A stretch of DNA of 52,042 bases, taken from Parcubacteria group bacterium Gr01-1014_17. GTDB taxonomy: Bacteria > Patescibacteriota > Minisyncoccia > Phycocordibacterales > UBA10002. A program made the position numbers and the translations under genes. Shown in pieces: positions 26,834 to 35,392 of the stretch; position 1 is the first letter of the stretch, and each line of letters starts with the position of its first letter. The stretch is taken from contig VMFZ01000002.1 in NCBI GenBank assembly GCA_007376285.1, forward strand, positions 1 through 52,042, in the 5' to 3' direction. Below the pieces are notes generated by a model that was given only the letters and a program-made list of their open reading frames with translations, did no database searches and was not told where the DNA came from.

Positions 26834-27322
26834 CTAAAATGGAATATCTTCTGGCTTAATATCTTCTTCGGGATATTGGATCGTCTCACCAGCGTTTTGA
26901 TCATGCGCTTCCGCAGAAGCAGACCTGACCCCCGCCTCTTCGGCGGGTCGCCGATGAGGCGACTGCCAGTTACCTCCTCCGCCCGCGCCAGCTGGGCGCG
27001 GGCCAAATTGAAACCTATCTATGACAATCTCTGTTTTGTAGCGCTTTCCGCTACCGTCTTTCGCCTCCCAATTGCGAGTGCGGATTCGGCCTTCAAGGAA
27101 AATGGGGCTTCCCTTTTTGAGATACTGCGCGATAACCTCCGCCTGTCTTCCGAAAGAAACTATATTATGGAATTCCGCCTCTTCTTTATTATTCCCCTCT
27201 TTGTCTTTGTAGACGCGATTTGTCGCCATACCAAACTCAACAACCTTTGCGCCGGAAGGAAGCGCTTTGAGTTCCGGGTCGCGCGTCAAGTTGCCGTACA
27301 AAATTGCTTTGTTGATGTACAT
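26834..27322 (-). CDS. ssb: single-stranded DNA-binding protein
   Basis: MYINKAILYGNLTRDPELKALPSGAKVVEFGMATNRVYKD...EEDIKPEDIPF. Confidence 0.95.
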   Translation of the reverse strand: MYINKAILYGNLTRDPELKALPSGAKVVEFGMATNRVYKDKEGNNKEEAEFHNIVSFGRQAEVIAQYLKKGSPIFLEGRIRTRNWEAKDGSGKRYKTEIVIDRFQFGPRPAGAGGGGNWQSPHRRPAEEAGVRSASAEAHDQNAGETIQYPEEDIKPEDIPF

Positions 27323-27332
27323 ATATAGATTT

Positions 27333-27836
27333 TTATACCCCTACTAACTCATCAATTTTGCGGTCAAGTTCCTCCTCGGACACTATCGCTTTTGGCTCTA
27401 CGGGGATTCCGGATGTCTGTTTTTCAGATATTGGAAAAGCCGGCTCAATATGCCGCACAGAGCGGCTCGTAAATATTTTTGCCGGCTCTGGCGCTTCTGC
27501 TTTTACGATAAGAAAGCGGATGATGTCGGGCGATGATGCAAACAATTTCTTCGCCTCGCCGATTGTCTCGGCATCGGCTTCAAAGCGAATCCAGCCAAAC
27601 GACGCGGAATCAAAAACCTGCTTTTTCTCTCCTGTGGCCGCCACGCGTATGGGGTACGCCAAACGGCGAAACTTGGGGAACTCTTCGGCAGAAACCACCA
27701 CATTTTTCCCAGCAAGCAGGTCCTTGAGCGGCAATACCGCAGAAGACGCTTTGTCTTCCGCAAGCGCAGGACTTACCAGATATGAAATCTCATAGAGCCG
27801 CATCAACTCCGGGTCCATTACTTTATTTTCAGACAT
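27333..27836 (-). CDS. rpsF: 30S ribosomal protein S6 (C-terminally extended)
   Basis: YEISYLVSPALAEDKA...FRRLAYPIRVAATGEKKQVFDSASFGWIRFEADAETIGEAKKLFASSPDIIRFLIVKA; rpsF-ssb-rpsR order. Confidence 0.85.
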   Translation of the reverse strand: MSENKVMDPELMRLYEISYLVSPALAEDKASSAVLPLKDLLAGKNVVVSAEEFPKFRRLAYPIRVAATGEKKQVFDSASFGWIRFEADAETIGEAKKLFASSPDIIRFLIVKAEAPEPAKIFTSRSVRHIEPAFPISEKQTSGIPVEPKAIVSEEELDRKIDELVGV

Positions 27837-27857
27837 GAAAAAAAGGATAACATGGCG

Positions 27858-28706
27858 CTAGAACCCTTGCAAACCGAAAAACTGTTCGGCGTTTTTGAGA
27901 AGTTGCACTCGCACACTCTCATGGTCCTCGTTGCGGATTTCTGCAATTTTCTTTACCACTTCTACAACATACGCCGGTTCGTTCCGCTTTCCGCGAAATG
28001 GCACAGGGGCGACATACGGGCAGTCGGTTTCTGACATAATTCGTTCAAGCGGAAGGTAGCGAACCACTTCGTCGTAGTCGTGCGTAAAGGTGACAACGCC
28101 CGTGAATGAAAAAGAGTATCCGAGTTCAAGAAATTTCTTCGCATCCTCTACCGTTCCTGCAAAAAAATGCAGGTTGCCGGGAACTTTTGCGGCGGTTTTT
28201 AAAAGAGCATGCGCCTCCTGATATGCCTGCCGAATATGGAGCATCAAGGGTTTGCGTACCTCATTTGCCAACTCAATTTGTTTCCTAAACGCTTCTTCCT
28301 GTTTTTTATTCGCGTCATTCGCGCTCATTCGTGTATTGGTGTCGTGTCTATAGTAATCCAGCCCGCACTCTCCTATCGCGACAACCTTAGGGTGCAGAGC
28401 GAGTTTTTTGTAATATTCATAATCAAAGCCCTCGCCTCGTGAAGTGAATTCTTTTCCGTTCTCACCAAGTTCCTCCTCATCATGAAATGATTTCGCGGTA
28501 TGAATAGGGTGGAGCCCCACTGCCGCATATACGCCGTTTTCGTATTGTTCCGCAATTTCAATCGCCGCGCGCGAAGTGTCTTGTTGCGTACCAACATTTA
28601 TTAGCGCAACGCCTGCCTCATACGCGCGTTGTGTCGCCTCCGCACGGTCATTATCAAACGCCGCGAAGTTCGTATGCGAATGGATGTCGATGTATGAAAA
28701 ACGCAT
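27858..28706 (-). CDS. tatD: TatD family metal-dependent hydrolase
   Basis: YIDIHSHTNFAAFDND...AIGECGLDYYRHDT...PLMLHIRQAYQEA...MSETDCPYVAPVPFRGKRNEPAYV. Confidence 0.92.
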   Translation of the reverse strand: MRFSYIDIHSHTNFAAFDNDRAEATQRAYEAGVALINVGTQQDTSRAAIEIAEQYENGVYAAVGLHPIHTAKSFHDEEELGENGKEFTSRGEGFDYEYYKKLALHPKVVAIGECGLDYYRHDTNTRMSANDANKKQEEAFRKQIELANEVRKPLMLHIRQAYQEAHALLKTAAKVPGNLHFFAGTVEDAKKFLELGYSFSFTGVVTFTHDYDEVVRYLPLERIMSETDCPYVAPVPFRGKRNEPAYVVEVVKKIAEIRNEDHESVRVQLLKNAEQFFGLQGF

Positions 28707-28710
28707 AACA

Positions 28711-30174
28711 TTATTTCCGTGGAAATAGCGGCTTTTCTGGCATGCGGTTTTGGGTTATTGCGTCATGGATTTTTACTGCAGTTGTGGGAAGAATTGGCTG
28801 AAGCAAGGACGCGATGTGAGAAAGTTTATTCACCAACTCCGCGATTATTTTCTGTGCAGCGGTTTTATCTTTCTTCACCAATTTGAACGGCTCAGTTTCT
28901 TGAATGCGCCTGTCCAAACGCGCGATTTCCTGTGAAATATATTCTGCATACGCTTGGATATTATAAGATTCCAAAATCCCCTCCTCAGTTGAGGAGGGGC
29001 CCGCCCGACTGAACAGTCGTTCGGTCGGGTGCCGAATCGGTGAGGCTGGGTGGTGGTGTTCCTCCGCCATTTTCATAATCCGGCTCACTAAATTCCCCAA
29101 CCCGTTCGCCAAATCGGCGTTATATGCATTCTTAAACATTTCAAGTGTAATATCCCCATCTTCAAACGGCGAAATGTGGCGTGCGAGAAAATAACGCACA
29201 GCTTCCCCGCCGTATTCCGCAATAAGTACATCGGGGTCAATTACATTGCCGAGTGTCTTTGACATTTTCTTTCCGCCGCTTGTGATAAAACCGTGCACCA
29301 AAATCTTTTTCGGCAAAGGCAACCCCGCGGAAAGGAGCATCCCGGGCCAAATACCCGCATGAAAGCGCAAAATATCTTTACCGATAATATGCAGAGTATC
29401 GGCGCCATCATACCAAAACTTCCGAAACAACCAATCATCGCGCCCATACCCTAAAGCGCTTATATAATTCGTGAGCGCGTCGCACCATACATACATCTTT
29501 TGCGTTGAATCGCCGGGCACCGGAATCCCAACCGACACCTTGCCGGTAGGGCGCGAAAAGCTCACATCCTGCAGTCCCTGTTCAAGAAGGGCGAGTATTT
29601 CATTTTTCCGAGCCGCAGGAATAATTTCTAATTCGTTGCTTTCAATTCTTTTCTTTATTTCATCAGTATATTTTGAAAGCCGGAAAAAATAATTAGTTTC
29701 TTTAAGATGTTCTGGCGCTTCGTTGTGGTCTGGGCACTTTCCGTCTATCAAATCTTTTTCCGTAACAAACGCTTCGTGCCCCACGCAATAGAACCCGTCA
29801 TAAGAGGCGGGATAAATGTCTCCGGCGTCCACGAGTTTTTGCCACATCGCCTGCGCGCCTGGCCAATGAACTTTCTCATTGGATGTTCGGATAAACTGAT
29901 CGTACGAAATATTGAGTTTTTGCGCGGAAAACAAATCTGTAAAAGCCGAGACCACTCCGTCAAGATACGACTTCGTATCCTGACCTACCGCTATCGCCGC
30001 GCGCACCACTTTTTCTGTATTTTCATCAACACCAGTTAACAAATACACCTCATCTCCAGACAACCTTCTATGCCGTGCGAAAATATCCGCCAGTGTTGCC
30101 GTATACGCATGCCCCAAATGTGGCTTTGCGTTTGGATAAAAGATCGGCGTGGTGATATACGAAACATTACGCAT
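28711..30174 (-). CDS. metG: methionyl-tRNA synthetase
   Basis: YITTPIFYPNAKPHLGHAYTATLADIFARHRRLSGDEVYLLTGVDEN; KMSKT motif. Confidence 0.95.
   Translation of the reverse strand: MRNVSYITTPIFYPNAKPHLGHAYTATLADIFARHRRLSGDEVYLLTGVDENTEKVVRAAIAVGQDTKSYLDGVVSAFTDLFSAQKLNISYDQFIRTSNEKVHWPGAQAMWQKLVDAGDIYPASYDGFYCVGHEAFVTEKDLIDGKCPDHNEAPEHLKETNYFFRLSKYTDEIKKRIESNELEIIPAARKNEILALLEQGLQDVSFSRPTGKVSVGIPVPGDSTQKMYVWCDALTNYISALGYGRDDWLFRKFWYDGADTLHIIGKDILRFHAGIWPGMLLSAGLPLPKKILVHGFITSGGKKMSKTLGNVIDPDVLIAEYGGEAVRYFLARHISPFEDGDITLEMFKNAYNADLANGLGNLVSRIMKMAEEHHHPASPIRHPTERLFSRAGPSSTEEGILESYNIQAYAEYISQEIARLDRRIQETEPFKLVKKDKTAAQKIIAELVNKLSHIASLLQPILPTTAVKIHDAITQNRMPEKPLFPRK
28978..29031. repeat. In-frame palindromic insertion in metG
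   Basis: CCCCTCCTCA-GT-TGAGGAGGGG plus CCCGAC-tgaacagtcgttcg-GTCGGG; protein RHPTERLFSRAGPSSTEEGILES. Confidence 0.75.
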
Positions 30175-31270
30175 GCGCAGATTGGGTTGAAATCTTGCGG
30201 CGTTGGAGATCGTTCAAATACTCCATCACCGTCGTTGCGAGCGGTACAGAAAGAAGCAACCCTAGAAAGCCTGCGAGTTTCGCGCCGATAATCAGAGAAA
30301 GAATGACGAGAATCGGCGGCACGCCAATGATCTTTTTCACCACAAGCGGATAGAAAAGGTGGTTCTCAAATTGCTGAATAATTAAATACAGCCCAACAGT
30401 CAAAAGTCCTGACGATACGCCGCCAAAAAGATACGCCGCGGCAACCGCGGGAATTGCTGCGATAATCGGACCAAAGAGCGGTATGGTTTCCATCACCGCC
30501 GCCAAAAACGCAAGCGCAAGCGCATTTTCAATGCCGAGAACCGTAAGCCCGAGATACACCAAAAGGCCGACGAGTACAGCAAGCAAAAGTTGACCCTGCA
30601 TCCAGAGTCCGATTTTCTCCTGCGCGCGGCGCCAGAGCCCGATGACATACGCTTCGTGCTTGATTGGCGTTACAATGCCCAAAAACTTTGCGATGCCGTC
30701 TTCCTGCACCGCAAGGTAAAACGAAAGCACGATAATCAGCACAAACGAGACCGCCCCGCCGAAAAATACCGAGAGCGTCGGGAGAAACCCTTCCGACACA
30801 TTTGCCGCAACGATGCGGAACGCTTCAAGCATATCTCCGAACGCAAGTTTTCCAGCAAGCGGGGCGCTCTCTTCCACACCTGTACCAAGCGCGGCCTCCG
30901 CTCCAAACACTCCAAATGGGCTCCAAGTGGACACGGTATTCAAAAGCACAGGCACATTCCCGAGCAAACTCACCACATCTGACACGAGCGCCGGCACGAC
31001 GAAATAAAAAATAGCGACTGCGACAAGCGCAAATGCAAGATAAATCAAAATCACGGCAGGCAAGCGCGCAATGTGCCACCTGCGGAGAGTGCGCGCAAAT
31101 GGCTCTATCGCAGATGCGAGCACGACCGCCGTGAGCACCACCAGCACGACATCGCGCAAGTAAAAAAGCGCCAACGCAAGCATCGCAACTGCGATTGCCT
31201 TCGCAATCGTACCTGCTGAAACAGAGAAATGAGGAGATGTAATTGGTTGCATATATATAAAGAATAGCAT
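30167..31270 (-). CDS. AI-2E family transporter (PerM-like)
   Basis: ALFYLRDVVLVVLTAVVLASAIEPFARTLRRWHIARLPAVILIYL... PLFGPIIAAIPAVAAAYLFG. Confidence 0.88.
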   Translation of the reverse strand: MLFFIYMQPITSPHFSVSAGTIAKAIAVAMLALALFYLRDVVLVVLTAVVLASAIEPFARTLRRWHIARLPAVILIYLAFALVAVAIFYFVVPALVSDVVSLLGNVPVLLNTVSTWSPFGVFGAEAALGTGVEESAPLAGKLAFGDMLEAFRIVAANVSEGFLPTLSVFFGGAVSFVLIIVLSFYLAVQEDGIAKFLGIVTPIKHEAYVIGLWRRAQEKIGLWMQGQLLLAVLVGLLVYLGLTVLGIENALALAFLAAVMETIPLFGPIIAAIPAVAAAYLFGGVSSGLLTVGLYLIIQQFENHLFYPLVVKKIIGVPPILVILSLIIGAKLAGFLGLLLSVPLATTVMEYLNDLQRRKISTQSAHA

Positions 31271-31276
31271 ACTACC

Positions 31277-32545
31277 CTACTGCGTCAAAAGGTCGCACAA
31301 TTTAGCTTCTGCTGGTAATTTTCCCACCGCCGCAAAGTTAAGCCGTTCGGGCGTGAAGATAAGGCGCGCGACTTCCTGCACATCGCCACTTTCCACCTTT
31401 TCAATTTCTCTCGCAATCTCATCCGGCTGTTTCAACTCCTTGCGCAAAATCTCCTGCATACCGTAAAACTCTGCGAGTTCGTCCGTTGATTCCAGCGACA
31501 AATACATATTCCCAATCAAACAATCTTTCACTTTCCTCAACTCGTCTTTTGAAAGAGGTTCAGTGCGTAAGCGCGCAAACTCGGCAAGAATCGCACCGAT
31601 TGCCTCCTCCACGCGATGGGGGGCAACGCCCGCCGAAACGGTAAAAAAACCATGGTCAGTCAGCGCGTCGTTGTCGGTCTTCACATAATAGCAAATGCCG
31701 AGTTCCTCGCGCATTTTCTGGAACAGGCGCGAGCTCATCCCCGCGCCGAGCAATCCCGCAAGTACTTTAAGCGCCGGCAATTTTTTGTCGTACGCATTGC
31801 AGGTGCGCACACCGAGCACAAAATGTGTCTGGTCGGTTTTGCGCGATTCAACGCGCACGGCGGGCGTATTTTGATTTTCAACAACGGCGGTTTTCTGATG
31901 CTTTTTTCCGGAAGACATTCCCTCAAACGCACGCAAAGCAACTTCTTCCGCTTCTCTTTCTGAAACCGCACCAGCAACAACCATGGTCGTTGCGCCGGAC
32001 ACATAGTGCTTGTCGCGGTATGCAACGAAATCCGCGCGCGTCATCGCGCGCACACTCTCGGGCGTTCCCGCTATATTCCACCCCGCCGGCTGAGCGCCGT
32101 AAAGCAATTCCAAAAACAAATCCTGCACATGCCTCTGCGGGAGGTCATTGTACATATTTATTTCCTCCACAATAACGCCCTTCTCTTTTTCAATCTCTGG
32201 TGCGGGAAACGAAGGATTGAGGTAAATGTCGGATACCACAGAAAGAATCTTCCCGAAATGCTGTTTGGCGGATTTTGCAAAATACCCCGTGAATTCCTGC
32301 GAGGTGAATGCGTTGTACACGGCGCCTATGGCATCTAGTTCGCGGGAAATGTCTATCGCTTTTGGCCGCTTCGCGGTTCCCTTGAAACACATATGCTCCA
32401 AAAAGTGCGATAACCCGCTTATGTTTTTCGTCTCATACTTGCTCCCCGCTTCCACCAGCGCCATCACTGTTACAGTTTGACTGTCTTTCATCGGCACGAC
32501 AATCAGCCGCATCCCGTTCGGGAGGATTGTTTTAGAAAATTTCAT
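31277..32545 (-). CDS. M16 (insulinase/processing peptidase) family metalloprotease
   Basis: GSKYETKNISGLSHFLEHMCFKGTAKRP (HxxEH). Confidence 0.93.
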   Translation of the reverse strand: MKFSKTILPNGMRLIVVPMKDSQTVTVMALVEAGSKYETKNISGLSHFLEHMCFKGTAKRPKAIDISRELDAIGAVYNAFTSQEFTGYFAKSAKQHFGKILSVVSDIYLNPSFPAPEIEKEKGVIVEEINMYNDLPQRHVQDLFLELLYGAQPAGWNIAGTPESVRAMTRADFVAYRDKHYVSGATTMVVAGAVSEREAEEVALRAFEGMSSGKKHQKTAVVENQNTPAVRVESRKTDQTHFVLGVRTCNAYDKKLPALKVLAGLLGAGMSSRLFQKMREELGICYYVKTDNDALTDHGFFTVSAGVAPHRVEEAIGAILAEFARLRTEPLSKDELRKVKDCLIGNMYLSLESTDELAEFYGMQEILRKELKQPDEIAREIEKVESGDVQEVARLIFTPERLNFAAVGKLPAEAKLCDLLTQ

Positions 32546-32559
32546 CGTAAATAAAAATA

Positions 32560-32817
32560 TTATGGGCGCTTTAGTATATCATGTGGACCGGCGCGGCGAA
32601 TCAAATATGTGTCTTTTTCTTTTCGAAAAGTGAAACGATAGCCCTTTGTAATGCGCGCTTCCCACACATTTTCGTACCCCTCCATTTTCTTCATACGAAG
32701 TGACGGATGCCGTGCATTACTCAAAAGAAGCGCGAACTTTTTGTCCAGTACCTTTCGTATTTCTGGAGAAAGTTCCCAGTAATCACGACCAAAAGAAGCG
32801 GCAAAGCGAATTTCCAT
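32560..32817 (-). CDS. RelE/ParE-like toxin
   Basis: MEIRFAASFGRDYWELSPEIRKVLDKKFALLLSNARHPSLRMKKMEGYENVWEARITKGYRFTFRK. Confidence 0.78.
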   Translation of the reverse strand: MEIRFAASFGRDYWELSPEIRKVLDKKFALLLSNARHPSLRMKKMEGYENVWEARITKGYRFTFRKEKDTYLIRRAGPHDILKRP

Positions 32818-32819
32818 GT

Positions 32820-33137
32820 TTAGCGCTGAAAGCGAGCAAGTGCTTTTTTAAGCGCGGGTACGGTGTGATATCCTTTACTTACTCGTCCCGCTTGGATGTC
32901 CGCATCAGCTTCCATTTCTTTTTGTCGCCAGAGAAGTGTTTGATATGAACGCTCTATATCATCAAGTGTGTGTCGACCCTTGTGCCGTGCTTCAGATGCT
33001 ACATATCTTTCCACCGACATAACCACGGCTACCCGCCTTCCATTTCTCTCAACTCCCACAGGAGAATGCCGTGCTTCGTCCAAAAGCCGCCCGAAATTAT
33101 TCTTTGCCTCTTTTGCACTAAAGGTTGTTGTAATCAT
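32820..33137 (-). CDS. Phd/YefM-like antitoxin (start revised to ATG at 33137)
   Basis: MITTTFSAKEAKNNFGRLLDEARHSPVGVERNGRRVAVVMSVERY; the called upstream start lies upstream of the -10 box. Confidence 0.78.
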   Translation of the reverse strand: MITTTFSAKEAKNNFGRLLDEARHSPVGVERNGRRVAVVMSVERYVASEARHKGRHTLDDIERSYQTLLWRQKEMEADADIQAGRVSKGYHTVPALKKALARFQR

Positions 33138-33144
33138 AGTGGCC

Positions 33145-33172
33145 ATTATAGCCACAGTGGCTACTTTGTCAA
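33145..33172 (-). promoter_or_regulatory. consensus promoter of the TA operon with palindromic operator in the spacer
   Basis: minus strand TTGACA-AAGTAGCCACTGTGGC-TATAAT; palindrome TAGCCAC-A-GTGGCTA at 33149-33163. Confidence 0.8.
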
Positions 33173-33303
33173 TTCAGAGCCAACTACTTCATAGTCCCCC
33201 CACCCCTGCACCAACTTTTTGTTTTTTTGACGAGGAAAATCTCCCCGGAACCCGCCACCGCAAGCCGTAGCCGGCGGTGCCAGCGTGTTCAGATAAAAGA
33301 ATA

Positions 33304-33330
33304 CCCCTTGCTCTCAGAGAGAGCAAGGGG
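33304..33330 (-). terminator. intrinsic terminator of the orphan gene 33384-34001
   Basis: CCCCTTGCTCTC-AGA-GAGAGCAAGGGG, 12-bp stem; U-rich tail on minus strand. Confidence 0.85.
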
Positions 33331-33383
33331 TTGAACTCGTCCGCCGATGAGGTGGGGAGTCAAGCAGACAGGAAGTCAGGAAC

Positions 33384-34001
33384 TCAAGTTGCGAGAGAAA
33401 AGAACCGGTCCTCGGCAGGCCACTCGTCCCCCGCAGCGAAGTGGTACAGGAGCACACGCCACCCATCACCGAGCCGGTCCGCGCTCACGGCGAAGACAGA
33501 ACTGCCCACTTGTAAGAAGAAGATGCTGGCGTATCCATCTTTTCGGAGACCAGTCTTCTCGCCCTCGGTTCGCAGAATGAAATCTTCAATCTGCAAGAGA
33601 TTGGTGAAGGGTTTGCCGATTTTAATGAATGTCTCTTCAGTGGTGAATTCCGTGAGTTCAAAGCCCGAGACCGTGATCTTCTTGCTTGCCGGAAGTGTTT
33701 GGGGGAGCAGTGAGTCAAAATCGTTGTCCCGCCATACGAAGATTTTCTTGTCGGTGAAGCAGTCTGCCACGACACACTGCGGTTGAGCCGAAATGGTTAG
33801 GATGACGCCAAGGTCTCGTATGAACGATTTCGGTTCCGCTGGTGGCGGGCACAGTATTTCTGCAAGAACTTTTTGTAATCCTTTCGGATTTTCAATCCAT
33901 CCTTGCATTACATCCGCCGACAAGTCGGGAATGTTCTGACAAAGTGTGGAGATGAATTTTGCGGTTTGTCGGTCGTAGGTGTTCTGTGTATTGGTATTCA
34001 C
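33384..34001 (-). CDS. orphan hypothetical protein A (GTG start)
   Basis: 205 aa; own promoter, RBS-like AAAGGA and terminator. Confidence 0.65.
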   Translation of the reverse strand: MNTNTQNTYDRQTAKFISTLCQNIPDLSADVMQGWIENPKGLQKVLAEILCPPPAEPKSFIRDLGVILTISAQPQCVVADCFTDKKIFVWRDNDFDSLLPQTLPASKKITVSGFELTEFTTEETFIKIGKPFTNLLQIEDFILRTEGEKTGLRKDGYASIFFLQVGSSVFAVSADRLGDGWRVLLYHFAAGDEWPAEDRFFSLAT

Positions 34002-34072
34002 AGTTTTTTCCTTTCATTTATTGTTTTTGTCTTGGTCCTCCGTAACCTTACAAGGTACATTGAACTACCGAC

Positions 34073-34102
34073 AGTGTATCATTATTGATATCTTTTTGTC
34101 AA
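34073..34102 (-). promoter_or_regulatory. strong sigma70-type promoter of orphan gene A
   Basis: TTGACA - 18 nt - TACACT. Confidence 0.75.
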
Positions 34103-34146
34103 TGGGCGAAAATATGGCTTTGTAGAGCCGTATTTTGACGGCTCAA

Positions 34147-35373
34147 TCAACCGAGCCGTTTCTTAAGCTCTGCGGACAAGTCGGGAAGAGGTATCCGTTC
34201 CTGCTTGCCCGTATCGCGAGCGCGAACGGTTACATCTCCTTTTTCCAAAGAGTCAAAATCAACAGTAACGCAGAACGGCGTGCCGATTTCATCTTGGCGG
34301 CGGTAGCGTTTGCCGATATTGCCGTTATCGTCAAAGACAACCGCGCCGATTGATATTTTTAAATCTCTAAATATCTCGCGGGCTTTTTTGACCAATTCAG
34401 GTTTGTTTTTTAAGAGAGGGAACACCGCAACTTTTACAGGCGCAATGGCGGGTTTTAATTTAAGAACAATGCGCGGTTCGCCATTCATTTCATCTTCCGT
34501 GTAGGCGCTACACAAAACTGCGAGCACAGTACGGTCTACCCCGAGCGACGGCTCAATCACATGTGGCGTAATTTTTGTTTTCGTCTCTTCATCAAGATAC
34601 GACAACTCAACACCGCTTGCTTTTGCGTGATTGCTCAAATCGTAATCGGTACGGTATGCAAGCCCATACAATTCTTTTCTTCCGAACGGAAAATCAAACT
34701 CAAAATCAATGGTGCGTTTTGAGTAGTGTGCGCGCTCGTTGTCCGTCACTTCAAGTTCATACACTTTTTTTGCATCAATTCCTACGGCATCAATCCACTC
34801 GTGCATCTTTTTCTGCCACAGCCCAAATGCTTCTCTCCAACCGTCTGGTTTTACAAAGTATTCAACCTCCATCTGTTCAAACTCGCGCGCGCGGAATATA
34901 AAATCGCGTGGGCTGATTTCGTTGCGAAACGCTTTCCCTATCTGCGCGATGCCGAACGGCAGTGATGGGTGGAACGAATCAATAATGTTTTTGAAATTGG
35001 TAAAGATTCCTTGCGCGGTCTCGGGCCTAAGATATGCTGTTGCGGTTTCCTCGCCTGCTCCGGCAGAGGTGCGAAACATTGTATTAAAACGAGAACCGTC
35101 TGCGAGCGGGTCACTAAAACCGCTCACATGTCCACTCGCCTGGAGTACTTCGTGCTTGGTAATTTGCGCCGCATCCACGCCGTACATATCGTCGCGGTCC
35201 ATGACAAACATCTTCCACCATAACTGTTTGATATTGTTTTTGAGCGCCAACCCGTACGGCCCATAATCCCAAAAACCTGCGAACCCGCCGTAAATCTCCG
35301 CGCTCGGATACACAAACCCGCGCCGCTTGCATAACGATACGATTTTATCCAATAGATTGTCTATTTTCTCCAT
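34147..35373 (-). CDS. glyS: glycyl-tRNA synthetase (class II, single-chain type)
   Basis: KRRGFVYPSAEIYGGFAGFWDYGPYGLALKNNIKQLWWKMFV; YLRPETAQGIFTNFKNI; PHVIEPSLGVDRTVLAVL. Confidence 0.96.
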   Translation of the reverse strand: MEKIDNLLDKIVSLCKRRGFVYPSAEIYGGFAGFWDYGPYGLALKNNIKQLWWKMFVMDRDDMYGVDAAQITKHEVLQASGHVSGFSDPLADGSRFNTMFRTSAGAGEETATAYLRPETAQGIFTNFKNIIDSFHPSLPFGIAQIGKAFRNEISPRDFIFRAREFEQMEVEYFVKPDGWREAFGLWQKKMHEWIDAVGIDAKKVYELEVTDNERAHYSKRTIDFEFDFPFGRKELYGLAYRTDYDLSNHAKASGVELSYLDEETKTKITPHVIEPSLGVDRTVLAVLCSAYTEDEMNGEPRIVLKLKPAIAPVKVAVFPLLKNKPELVKKAREIFRDLKISIGAVVFDDNGNIGKRYRRQDEIGTPFCVTVDFDSLEKGDVTVRARDTGKQERIPLPDLSAELKKRLG

Positions 35374-35392
35374 ACGAATACTCTACCACAAA

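Noticed and set aside
33184-33300. Possible transposon remnant between the TA operon and orphan gene A
   Set aside because: Contains only a GC-rich palindrome (CACCG...CGGTG) and poly-T; no transposase or paired terminal repeats.
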